From positions 1-17,799 of the forward strand of contig QKII01000438.1 in assembly GCA_003249625.1 (NCBI GenBank): a DNA stretch of 17,799 nucleotides. Reading direction: 5' to 3'. Below the pieces are notes generated by a model, which was given only the letters and a program-made list of their open reading frames with translations, was not told the origin of the DNA and ran no database searches. This DNA is from Propionivibrio sp. (GTDB lineage: Bacteria; Pseudomonadota; Gammaproteobacteria; Burkholderiales; Rhodocyclaceae). Shown here one piece after another: positions 8,467 through 13,823 of this stretch (the stretch's first letter is position 1; each line of letters starts with the position of its first letter). The translations under genes and the position numbers were made by a program.

Positions 8467-8882
8467 GTTTTCTCCGGACGCTGGAATGGGATCTTGTTCC
8501 ACATCAGCACGGCTTCGACGCGGTTGCGTACACCGAGTCGCTTGAAGATGCGATTGACGTGGTTTCGCACGACGTTCTTGGTCACGCCGAGCGCCGTACC
8601 GACCTCGACGTTCGTATAGCCAAGCGCTACGAGCGCCATCACAGAGCGCTGCGTAGGAGTCAGCTTCAGCAGCTTCTGCCACGGGCGATCGACGGAGAAC
8701 AGCTCCTTGAGCATAGCGGCTTCATGCTGGTCGATCAGAGGCTCGCTCGTAGTGACGACGAGGCCCTTGGCGGCGCGCAACGCGCATGGGCACAGTTTCT
8801 CGCCGTCCTGCGGGCCTATGCAATTGCACGCGTGCACAGAGTCCGGCGCTGCTGGTGCTTTGTTCGCTGAATACTCGCTCAT
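8463..8882 (-). CDS. LuxR/GerE-type helix-turn-helix regulator with N-terminal cysteine motif
   Basis: 139 residues. Residues ~74-128 (LTPTQRSVMALVALGYTNVE... through ...RLGVRNRVEAVLMW) match the four-helix LuxR/GerE DNA-binding domain: LTPxQ at the start, 'GxTNxEVGxxLGVTxNVVRNHVxxIxxKLGVxNR' in the recognition region. There is no receiver or autoinducer domain before it. Instead residues 19-33 hold CxC...CPC (C19, C21, C31, C33), a possible metal or redox site. Start ATG 8882 has GGAGG 6 bases upstream and overlaps the previous stop as ATGA. Likely role: binding host or phage promoters during infection. The target is unknown. The combination of a cysteine cluster with a bare LuxR domain is unusual. 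Confidence 0.8.
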   Translation of the reverse strand: MSEYSANKAPAAPDSVHACNCIGPQDGEKLCPCALRAAKGLVVTTSEPLIDQHEAAMLKELFSVDRPWQKLLKLTPTQRSVMALVALGYTNVEVGTALGVTKNVVRNHVNRIFKRLGVRNRVEAVLMWNKIPFQRPEKT

Positions 8883-9313
8883 GCTTTGCCTCCACGGATT
8901 CCGCGGTAGCGGCGCGCATCGCTGCACCACGGCTTCCAGCCACCGAGCCGCACGGCCCAGTACACGAGATGGCGCTTCCACCACTGTGCGCCAGCCACGA
9001 TCATGGCGTCCGACAGGATGCGATCACACTGGCGCCGGCTCAGCATGAACGGAGCGTAGCTTGCTCCACCGAGCGTGAAGTACAGCCAGTCGTGGATCAC
9101 CGCTGGCTCGACGATGTTCTTGTCGTCGCGAGGGATGAGCATCCACACGAAGCGCGGAACGCTGGCCAGATCCGTGCGGAACGGTGGAGCTACCGCGATG
9201 GTTTCGCCATAACGGCCGGAGTAGAACGTCGCCGTGTTGGTTACGTCCCACTCGGTCGAGTCGATGATGTGCTGCAACACTGGCAGCACCAAGAACGCAT
9301 CATTCGCCTTCAT
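8879..9313 (-). CDS. DUF1353-family phage protein
   Basis: 144 residues. The order 'FRTDLASVPRFVW...PAVIHDWLYF...SRRQCDRILSDAM...AVRLGGWKPW' is the pattern of DUF1353 (PF07087), a family found widely in phages and prophages with no settled function. The conserved HDWLY and the Asp of CDRILSDAM could form an active or metal site, since they are the most conserved polar residues of the family as I recall it. The ATG at 9313 overlaps the end of the preceding gene by 14 bases; its best ribosome binding sequence (GGAGG) is somewhat far, at about 16 bases, so coupling to the upstream gene may matter. The stop overlaps the LuxR-type start as ATGA. Confidence 0.82.
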   Translation of the reverse strand: MKANDAFLVLPVLQHIIDSTEWDVTNTATFYSGRYGETIAVAPPFRTDLASVPRFVWMLIPRDDKNIVEPAVIHDWLYFTLGGASYAPFMLSRRQCDRILSDAMIVAGAQWWKRHLVYWAVRLGGWKPWCSDARRYRGIRGGKA

Positions 9314-9494
9314 ACTGGGCCACTGCCTCCATGATTTTTTCCATCAGTTGAACGCCATCACTGGCAACACAGCTGACGCGACCGTCTTCGAGTTCACAGA
9401 GGGCCAGTAGCTGGCCGTCGTCTGCGTCTTTCTCGACGTCAAACGTGTACTCATCGCCGTGCTTACCACGGACTGTGATCTTGATCTGGCTCAT
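9300..9494 (-). CDS. Small acidic protein of unknown function, 64 aa
   Basis: The product starts MSQIKITVRGKHGDEYTFDV and ends with a helical, acidic tail. It reads as a beta-hairpin (about residues 3-20) followed by another strand pair and a C-terminal helix. No family is recognised. GAGGGTG about 8 bases before the ATG gives a usable ribosome binding site, and the ATG overlaps the preceding stop as ATGA. It overlaps the DUF1353 gene by 14 bases. Confidence 0.62.
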   Translation of the reverse strand: MSQIKITVRGKHGDEYTFDVEKDADDGQLLALCELEDGRVSCVASDGVQLMEKIMEAVAQYEGE

Positions 9495-9751
9495 TCGCGT
9501 TCACCCTCTAACGTATCGATTACGTGGAGGACTTCTTGCGCCCGGCGCAGGATGAGTTCCACTGCTTCGCGGTGTTCAGGGCTACCCCAATGGCGAGAAC
9601 GGTTAGCTCCCGCCAAAGCCAGCTCACCGCTGTTGATGAGTTCGTACACAGCATGCTGTTCGGATTGGTAGCTTTTAACTACTACTTTTCCGTCCGAGTA
9701 CCGGATAGTAACGAACGGGTCGCTGTAAATTGAGGCGTAAGCAGCGATCAT
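9491..9751 (-). CDS. Small phage protein of unknown function, 86 aa
   Basis: 86 residues: an N-terminal beta-like part (FVTIRYSDGKVVVKSY) and a charged C-terminal helix (REAVELILRRAQEVLHVIDTLEGE). The segment resembles single-subunit phage regulatory or inhibitory proteins only in size; no family is recognised. GGAGAG lies 6-7 bases before ATG 9751, and the start overlaps the stop of the upstream 58-residue gene as ATGA. The stop overlaps the next start in the same way. Confidence 0.6.
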   Translation of the reverse strand: MIAAYASIYSDPFVTIRYSDGKVVVKSYQSEQHAVYELINSGELALAGANRSRHWGSPEHREAVELILRRAQEVLHVIDTLEGERE

Positions 9752-9924
9752 TGCTTCTCTCCGCCGTATGGCATGCCGAGCTCTGGAGGCTTGGCTACCT
9801 TGCGCTCACCCTGCATCAAGCCCTGATCTTCAAGACCAGTGCGAATGATTCGAGCAACGGCTTCGTATGTATCGCCTAGCTCGAACTCCAGAGGATCGTC
9901 GCGTTCATCACGAAAAATGCCCAT
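9748..9924 (-). CDS. Small acidic protein, 58 aa, unknown function
   Basis: The frame from ATG 9924 to TGA 9748 encodes 58 residues beginning MGIFRDERDDPLEFELGDTY. It fills exactly the space between its neighbours: its start is one base after the upstream stop (TGACATG) and its stop overlaps the next start as ATGA. That fit is the main evidence that it is real, since its own ribosome binding site is weak. The N-terminal half is acidic and the second half contains a short helix and a Pro/Gly-rich tail. No family recognised. Confidence 0.62.
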   Translation of the reverse strand: MGIFRDERDDPLEFELGDTYEAVARIIRTGLEDQGLMQGERKVAKPPELGMPYGGEKQ

Positions 9925-9925
9925 G

Positions 9926-10138
9926 TCAGATTACCGTGTCGAATAGGTGTCGTAGTTGCTTCTTCTGAGCCTGCGCTACGCGCCGACCATCCGAAGGTGA
10001 GCACGAAAAGGAAGTTCGGCGCGTGTCGCCTTTTTCATTCGTAACGTCATAGACTAAGTGCGGGGTAATACGCACCAGCTTGAAACTGTACCCGAGACTT
10101 GCAATAAGATGCTCGATATCACGCTGTCGCTTATTCAT
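9926..10138 (-). CDS. Small protein, possibly HicA-like fold, 70 aa
   Basis: 70 basic residues: an N-terminal helix (KRQRDIEHLIASLGY), two beta strands with a His between them (KLVRITPHLVYDVTNEKG), then SPSDGRR and a C-terminal helix. This helix-strand-His-strand-helix order is reminiscent of the double-stranded RNA-binding fold of HicA, and phages carry many short HicA-like proteins of unknown role. No HicB-like partner is seen next to it, so a toxin-antitoxin pair is not supported. Start and stop each touch a neighbour (ATGA before, one base after). Confidence 0.55.
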   Translation of the reverse strand: MNKRQRDIEHLIASLGYSFKLVRITPHLVYDVTNEKGDTRRTSFSCSPSDGRRVAQAQKKQLRHLFDTVI

Positions 10139-10401
10139 TTTGGGACACTCTTCCAGTGCCCAGCGAGCGGATGGCTTTTGTTCTTACGGGCGCTCACTGG
10201 AGTGACAACCCACGTATCGGTACCTGCCTGCTGCCATGCGTCTTCGTTCGCCGTGCGCCAAGGCGATGCAAACCCCGGCACTACGAAGCGGTACACGTCG
10301 CCAGCTTTGATGTCGCTGATCGCGACGTTGACTGGTCGTCCTTTCTTACGGATTTGATATTGCTCAGTTGAGGCGGTGCTGCTTTGCTTCTGCGACTGCA
10401 T
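10135..10401 (-). CDS. Basic phage protein of unknown function, 88 aa
   Basis: 88 residues with a polar Gln/Ser-rich start, then a basic segment (QIRKKGRPVNVAISDIKAGDVYRF) and a Trp-rich second half (WRTANEDAWQQAGTDTWVVTP). It may be a small beta barrel; 'IKAGDVYRFV' is the kind of turn seen in such folds, but no family is recognised. AGG lies 6 bases before ATG 10401. The gene overlaps the end of the upstream gene by 38 bases, and there is no later convincing in-frame start. Confidence 0.58.
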   Translation of the reverse strand: MQSQKQSSTASTEQYQIRKKGRPVNVAISDIKAGDVYRFVVPGFASPWRTANEDAWQQAGTDTWVVTPVSARKNKSHPLAGHWKSVPK

Positions 10402-10705
10402 TCGTTACCTCGTACTTTTCGATCATGCGCAGCTGCTCGACGTACTGCTCTGGCGCGAACTGTTTCTTCTCATCGGACGAATGCTTCTTAAGCACCTCGC
10501 TTTCGATGGTGCTGGCAGCAAGCAGGAACTTGAGGATGTTCTTGGCCAGATCGATGCACGCCGGGTTGCTGTGCTCGGTGATACCGTGACTGACCGCTTG
10601 GGTCAGCTCTTCATCGGCGAGGTACTCGCTGATGAGGTGCAGAGTGAGCAGCGTGCAGCGCTCTTCGTCGTCTGCGATGTCGACGTACAGCTGTGGCTCT
10701 TCCAT
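10364..10705 (-). CDS. Helical acidic protein of unknown function, 113 aa
   Basis: The product begins MEEPQLYVDIADDEERCTLL and is almost wholly helical, rich in Glu, Leu and Lys. ATG 10705 is preferred to an upstream in-frame start at 10738, because GGAGA lies 5-8 bases before 10705 and the longer version would start inside the terminator hairpin. No family is recognised. It is the first gene after a Rho-independent terminator and has no visible promoter of its own, so its expression should depend on transcripts that pass the terminator. It overlaps the next gene by 38 bases. Confidence 0.62.
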   Translation of the reverse strand: MEEPQLYVDIADDEERCTLLTLHLISEYLADEELTQAVSHGITEHSNPACIDLAKNILKFLLAASTIESEVLKKHSSDEKKQFAPEQYVEQLRMIEKYEVTNAVAEAKQHRLN

Positions 10706-10719
10706 AGGTCTCCGAGAGT

Positions 10720-10747
10720 AAAAAAGCGGTGGCTGCAACCACCGCTT
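10720..10747 (-). terminator. Leftward intrinsic terminator inside the operon
   Basis: A perfect 9-bp stem, AAGCGGTGG and CCACCGCTT, with a 6-base loop. On the minus strand it is followed by six T residues. It closes the non-coding segment to its right. Only 14 bases separate the T tract from the start codon of the next gene. Confidence 0.88.
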
Positions 10748-10870
10748 CGGTACTACACCAGATCAGCTAGGCAGGAGACCGGGGATGAAAACGCAGTAAC
10801 GACCCGGCCCGCGACGCGGGATAACCCAACCTCTGGCTGCCGGTGTTACAAGGCCACTTTGAGAGACCGG
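10748..10870 (-). ncRNA. Possible structured non-coding RNA segment
   Basis: 123 bases without a credible gene on the minus strand, in a block where most genes overlap. It contains inverted repeats: GCCGGT/ACCGGC at 10839-10844 and 10866-10871, and CCCGC/GCGGG at 10808-10820 with a 3-base loop; GGG-ATAA-CCC at 10818-10827 could compete with the latter. It ends at the terminator 10720-10747. The octamer GAGACCGG occurs at 10775 and again at 10863, each near CTAGG. No tRNA fold could be drawn. The assignment as an RNA gene is inference; it could also be a long leader or 3' end. Confidence 0.35.
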
Positions 10871-10996
10871 CTAGGCCGTGCGTGGGGTCATCTTACCACC
10901 ACGCCCGGACAGGGCAATACCGATCACGATGCCCAGCTGCAAGATGCGCGCGAACTGGACAAGGAAGATACCGAGAAGACGCACTAGAGCGATCAT
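10871..10996 (-). CDS. 41-aa hydrophobic cationic peptide
   Basis: Begins MIALVRLLGIFLVQFARILQ; residues 3-29 are almost all hydrophobic except R6, Q14, R17 and Q20, and the tail (GRGGKMTPRTA) is basic. This is long enough for one membrane helix; the two arginines make an amphipathic surface helix possible too. GGAGAG lies 4-5 bases before the ATG, and the start overlaps the stop of the nuclease gene as ATGA, which supports translation. No family is recognised. Possible roles are a small membrane effector, a holin-like or superinfection peptide, or a type I toxin-like peptide; none is proven. A structured non-coding segment follows directly. Confidence 0.6.
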   Translation of the reverse strand: MIALVRLLGIFLVQFARILQLGIVIGIALSGRGGKMTPRTA

Positions 10997-11406
10997 GAAA
11001 CTCTCCGCAGGATGTGTGCGGCCAGCTCACCGGCGTAGGCCAGCCGCGGAATGAAGACCTCGGGGGGCACCACTGCCTCCCACTCTGCCGGCGAGGTCAG
11101 GATGAAGCCACGCGCACGGTCTGAAGGAACACCCACCACGACCAGACAGTTCTCGCCTTTGGCGTACCGGCGTGCCAGCCACTCTTTCTGCTTGGCCGAG
11201 AGCATCCCCTTCTCGTCCGCCCCCACGTTGTAGCCGTTACGGCCTTGCGTCTGGGCGTACTTGAACTCGACCCACAGGTCGCTGTTGAAATCGATGTACC
11301 GGTCAGGCGTTCCGTTGGCCGACAGTGCAGCAAACGTCATGGACTGAACATGGACGTCCTTCGGCAGTTTGCTGATGACGGCCTTGGTGAATGAGTGCTC
11401 GTTCAT
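10993..11406 (-). CDS. PD-(D/E)XK nuclease, VRR-NUC-like
   Basis: 137 residues. The catalytic pattern is E3 in the first helix (NEHSF), P34-D35 (NGTPDRYIDF), then E47-F-K49 (LWVEFKYAQ), followed by LSAKQKEWLARRYAKG and a strand CLVVVGVPS. This is the order of the VRR-NUC/Holliday-junction-resolvase type PD-(D/E)XK nucleases, which cut DNA with divalent metal. In a phage replication operon it could resolve branched DNA, as T7 gp3 does, or degrade host DNA; the sequence does not decide. Start ATG 11406 overlaps the previous stop as ATGA. Its stop overlaps the start of the hydrophobic peptide. Confidence 0.8.
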   Translation of the reverse strand: MNEHSFTKAVISKLPKDVHVQSMTFAALSANGTPDRYIDFNSDLWVEFKYAQTQGRNGYNVGADEKGMLSAKQKEWLARRYAKGENCLVVVGVPSDRARGFILTSPAEWEAVVPPEVFIPRLAYAGELAAHILRRVS

Positions 11407-11564
11407 TCTTCTTTGTGCTCGATGACTGCCTGTGTCGGAGCATACCGCCGGTCATCTTTTGGCCAGCGGTTCACGAGCGTGCCATCGGGAAGTTTGGCGA
11501 TGCTCCAGCCGTCGTAGATGCCGCGGATCTCGATCAGGATGGTTCCTTCGGGGAAGTCTTCCAC
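11403..11564 (-). CDS. Small protein, 53 aa, unknown function (GTG start)
   Basis: The frame starts with GTG 11564, two bases after the upstream stop, and ends in TGA overlapping the nuclease start as ATGA. The product reads MEDFPEGTILIEIRGIYDGW then IAKLPDGTLVNRWPKDDRRY and looks like a small beta sheet with a polar tail. GAGG lies about 10 bases upstream. No other frame covers this gap, and the fit to both neighbours supports it. No family recognised. Confidence 0.62.
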   Translation of the reverse strand: MEDFPEGTILIEIRGIYDGWSIAKLPDGTLVNRWPKDDRRYAPTQAVIEHKEE

Positions 11565-11566
11565 GC

Positions 11567-11764
11567 CTAGTCGTCCTCGTCGGGGGGAAGCAAATTATTG
11601 CATTTGGCGTCGTTATAAAGCTCGTCGTAAGTCATATGGTCGAATCCTTTGAACCCTTTCACGAGCAGATCTTCGACAAGGAAAGTGCCCGCAGCCACGC
11701 CATCCATGTAATCTTCGAGAAGCAGCTCGACGAGCTCTTCGCGTGTGAGCAATGCGTTTGCCAT
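11567..11764 (-). CDS. Acidic helical protein, 65 aa, behind a terminator
   Basis: 65 residues: MANALLTREELVELLLEDYM, then a Gly/Ala turn and a second helical part, ending PPDEDD. Strongly acidic, which could suit binding to a basic surface or DNA mimicry, but no family is recognised. The ATG is three bases after the T tract of a terminator; the only purine-rich sequence at a proper distance is AAGGCGGGG inside the 3' arm of that hairpin. Expression should therefore depend on polymerase passing the terminator and on the hairpin opening. Confidence 0.6.
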   Translation of the reverse strand: MANALLTREELVELLLEDYMDGVAAGTFLVEDLLVKGFKGFDHMTYDELYNDAKCNNLLPPDEDD

Positions 11765-11766
11765 AG

Positions 11767-11792
11767 AAAAAACCCCGCCTTGCGGCGGGGTT
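11767..11792 (-). terminator. Leftward intrinsic terminator overlapping a ribosome binding site
   Basis: A perfect 9-bp stem, AACCCCGCC and GGCGGGGTT, with a GCAA loop (minus-strand reading) and a run of six T residues. It follows the stop of the 163-residue gene by 8 bases. The next ATG starts three bases after the T tract, so the 3' arm of the hairpin doubles as the only plausible ribosome binding site. Confidence 0.9.
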
Positions 11793-11800
11793 CTCCGCTC

Positions 11801-12292
11801 TTAGTTCGACGCGTTAAGATCGAAGAGCTTCGCGCTCAGCTCGAGGTGCTTCGCACGCAGTTCCTTGAGCGCCGCTGCCGAGCGTGCCAGCTCGTCTGCG
11901 ACCTGCTGCTCGACTGCCTTGAGCGCAGCCTTGACGTCAGCCTTGGTTGTGATAGCCGGCGGTTCTTCCGGCTGCGTGGCAGGTAGCTTCTTCGCCTCGC
12001 GAGCAGCCTTGGCAGCTGCTTTCTGCTCCTCGGTCATCGGCTTGCGGCCGCGGCGTTTCTGCTCGCCATCACCACGCTCGGGGCCTTCGGACTGGTCACC
12101 AGATGGCGTCTCAGCCTCGGACTCACCGAGCTCAGCCTGCGGCTCGGCGATGCCGCCACGCGCGGTTTCCTCTACAGCTTCCTGCATATCGAGGGTGTCA
12201 CCGCCCTTCTGGGCGGCCTCTTCCGGATGCTCTTCAGTTGCGGCTGCCGCCGTGGAATGGCGGAAACGTGAAACACGGCTGTTGTAGGACAT
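11801..12292 (-). CDS. Low-complexity acidic/lysine-rich protein with coiled-coil C-terminus
   Basis: 163 residues. The first ~75 are acidic and probably disordered (Glu, Gly, Ala, Pro). Residues ~78-103 are basic (KRRGRKPMTEEQKAAAKAAR), with GRKP resembling an AT-hook core. The last ~45 residues are a heptad-like helix ending LFDLNASN. Such a linker-plus-basic-helix design is frequent in phage DNA-binding or scaffold-like accessory proteins, but no family is recognised. AGGTAA lies upstream of ATG 12292. It directly follows the four-cysteine protein and precedes a strong terminator, so it should be among the most highly transcribed genes of its segment. Confidence 0.6.
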   Translation of the reverse strand: MSYNSRVSRFRHSTAAAATEEHPEEAAQKGGDTLDMQEAVEETARGGIAEPQAELGESEAETPSGDQSEGPERGDGEQKRRGRKPMTEEQKAAAKAAREAKKLPATQPEEPPAITTKADVKAALKAVEQQVADELARSAAALKELRAKHLELSAKLFDLNASN

Positions 12293-12317
12293 GTTGTATT
12301 ACCTGTCGTGGCTTAAG

Positions 12318-13088
12318 TTAGCGCTTGGGGGCTGCCTGACGCGCCGGGCCGGGGCGCTGGTTGGCTGGCACGAAATTCGCCGTGTCCGGCATGGTCTCCA
12401 GCAGAGCCAACGCCTCGTCACGCAGCATGAAATGCTCAGCGTACTGATCATTCATTTCGATGCTGTTGAACGACATCGAGAAGTAGCGCGTGCCGGGCAC
12501 GGGCACTGCCTCGATGGTGACGACGGCCTTGATGGGCGGTCCGTTCAGCAGACGCTCGCACTGACGGGCGAACCCGTCGAAATGCTTGATCGAAGTCGGC
12601 GGAATGGAGATGACGAACATCTCGGCCTCCTCCAGATCCTGCGCCTGATCCGCGAGAATTACTGCCAGCTCGCGGGTGTTCTTGCATGCCTTGCCGCTAC
12701 CTGTGGCAGACGAACCCCATTCGTCCATGGGGCAGCCACGGCACGTCTCGTGCTGCGGCTCAGGGGAATCCTCGTGCGGCCGCATATCGGCCAGCACCTT
12801 GCCGACCGCCATGCAGTTCGGCGGTAGCGGATTGCCCTTCTGATACGGGTGCGGGTACCACATGTTCTTCGACACGAAGTCGACGACTACCACGCGGATG
12901 GCCGTATCCAGCTCTGCACCATCCGGAGTCTGCCAGCGGCCGTTGGCATTGATGGACAGGCGCGGGGCCGAGCCGCCTGCCGACACTTGCTGCTTGATGC
13001 TCTCGGCCGAGAGCTTCTCGTCGATCTTTGCGATGTCCGCACGGGACAGCGCGATACCAGTGGACTTTTCTTCGTTGGACATTGTCAT
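12318..13088 (-). CDS. Four-cysteine phage protein, possible ssDNA-binding/replication protein
   Basis: 256 residues. After a helical start there is a beta-rich region (RLSINANGRW...TAIRVVVVDFVSKNMWYP). Cysteines at 92, 116, 119 and 135 (NCM, CRGCP, ACKN) form a likely zinc site. A second strand-rich part follows (MFVISIPPTSIKHFDGFARQ... AVVTIEAVPV), and the C-terminus is Pro/Ala-rich and basic. I recall similar uncharacterised proteins near DNA polymerase in other podovirus-type phages. The place between replication genes and the mixed beta structure make a DNA-binding role reasonable, but no OB fold or acidic tip typical of SSB is certain. Start ATG 13088 overlaps the previous stop as ATGA; a second ATG two codons later is possible. 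Confidence 0.7.
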   Translation of the reverse strand: MTMSNEEKSTGIALSRADIAKIDEKLSAESIKQQVSAGGSAPRLSINANGRWQTPDGAELDTAIRVVVVDFVSKNMWYPHPYQKGNPLPPNCMAVGKVLADMRPHEDSPEPQHETCRGCPMDEWGSSATGSGKACKNTRELAVILADQAQDLEEAEMFVISIPPTSIKHFDGFARQCERLLNGPPIKAVVTIEAVPVPGTRYFSMSFNSIEMNDQYAEHFMLRDEALALLETMPDTANFVPANQRPGPARQAAPKR

Positions 13089-13456
13089 TCTCGCTTCTTT
13101 TGTAGGGCGATGTAGCTGTAAAGCTGCGTGCCCGGAATGGCCTCACCACCCCTCGACTCGAGGAGTTCGAGATACGGCTTGGCCGATACCCGCCGCTCGA
13201 GCAACTGCGGGTTTTCTGAGACCACCTCGTAGAAGGCGTCCCAGTCTGTCACTTGGGGTCGCGTCTTCTCCACCAACGAGACGGTGATGTGCTCGTTGCG
13301 GACTCGGTCGATACCCTGCTCTTGCATTGCATTGTACAACTCTTCTTCGGCGTCGCGTAGCGCGGTTTGAAGAGAGCGCAGTTGTTCACTCACTGCGCTC
13401 GCTTCATCATCCGCCACGCGGACTGCTTCAAGCAGCTCGCCTAGCGTCTTCGCCAT
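13085..13456 (-). CDS. Coiled-coil phage protein, Gp157-like architecture
   Basis: 123 residues: a coiled-coil N-terminal half (about residues 5-47), then 'GIDRVRNEHITVSLVEKTRPQVTDWDAFYEVV...LLERRVSAKPYLELLESRGGEAIPG' and a final strand. A coiled coil followed by a beta segment with an 'ITVSL-EKTRPxV' strand is the general design of phage Gp157-like and related replication-region proteins; identity is too low by eye to assign the family. The gene lies just upstream of the four-cysteine protein, overlapping it as ATGA, and the two are probably made together. GGTGA is the only ribosome binding candidate. Confidence 0.65.
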   Translation of the reverse strand: MAKTLGELLEAVRVADDEASAVSEQLRSLQTALRDAEEELYNAMQEQGIDRVRNEHITVSLVEKTRPQVTDWDAFYEVVSENPQLLERRVSAKPYLELLESRGGEAIPGTQLYSYIALQKKRE

Positions 13457-13458
13457 GG

Positions 13459-13638
13459 TTAGTTCACCGTATTGGTCCCGCGGAACACGATATTCAGGGC
13501 TTTCTCGATCTCGGCGTCCTGAAAACCGTGCTTATGCAACATGCGCTCTACAACATCGCGCAGTTGGTCTTCCTTCTGCTGGACATTCTGGATGTCGCTC
13601 AGAAGGTACATTGCTGCGTCAGTCGCAGTCTTGATCAT
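13459..13638 (-). CDS. Small helical protein, 59 aa, unknown function
   Basis: MIKTATDAAMYLLSDIQNVQ and a following helix (QKEDQLRDVVERMLHKHGF), then a short strand-like end. I chose ATG 13638, which overlaps the upstream stop as ATGA and has GGAAG 6 bases before it. A GTG at 13650 with GGAG 8 bases upstream would add four residues (MEAE) and cannot be excluded. No family recognised. Confidence 0.62.
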   Translation of the reverse strand: MIKTATDAAMYLLSDIQNVQQKEDQLRDVVERMLHKHGFQDAEIEKALNIVFRGTNTVN

Positions 13639-13823
13639 TTCAGCTTCCACAGGTTTTTCTCCGCTACTACCACTTTATGAGGACGCTTCGGAAGGCCCAC
13701 CTTTGCGTCCTTGTACCCCATCTCATATGCGCGTTTGGCAACTTCGTTGAGAAGCTGCCCGACCTGTTCGCGCGTCGTATCTTTAAGTCTTGTCGTAAAA
13801 GGTCGCGATTTTGACGTCGGCAT
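13635..13823 (-). CDS. Small basic protein, 62 aa, overlapping the polymerase 3' end
   Basis: MPTSKSRPFTTRLKDTTREQ, then a helix (VGQLLNEVAKRAYEMGYKD) and a basic tail (KRPHKVVVAEKNLWKLK). The ATG lies 41 bases inside the DNA polymerase gene; GGAGTG 7 bases upstream gives a good ribosome binding site there, and no start codon exists after the polymerase stop until residue 35. The stop overlaps the next start as ATGA. No family recognised. Confidence 0.6.
   Translation of the reverse strand: MPTSKSRPFTTRLKDTTREQVGQLLNEVAKRAYEMGYKDAKVGLPKRPHKVVVAEKNLWKLK

Noticed and set aside
8163..8870. Plus-strand open frame of 235 codons opposite the LuxR-type gene
   Set aside because: It is antisense to three genes with ribosome binding sites and ATGA overlaps; its product has no recognisable family.
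9926..10401. Toxin-antitoxin pair of HicA type
   Set aside because: Only the small HicA-like candidate is present; the adjoining 88-residue protein does not resemble HicB.
10748..10870. Possible tRNA in the non-coding gap
   Set aside because: A CTTGTAA loop-like string is present on the minus strand, but no five-base anticodon stem, T-loop consensus or acceptor stem can be formed around it.
10376..10987. Plus-strand open frame of 203 codons across the non-coding gap
   Set aside because: Most of it is antisense to two supported leftward genes, it lacks a convincing ribosome binding site, and its product (many Cys, Leu and Arg) shows no domain.
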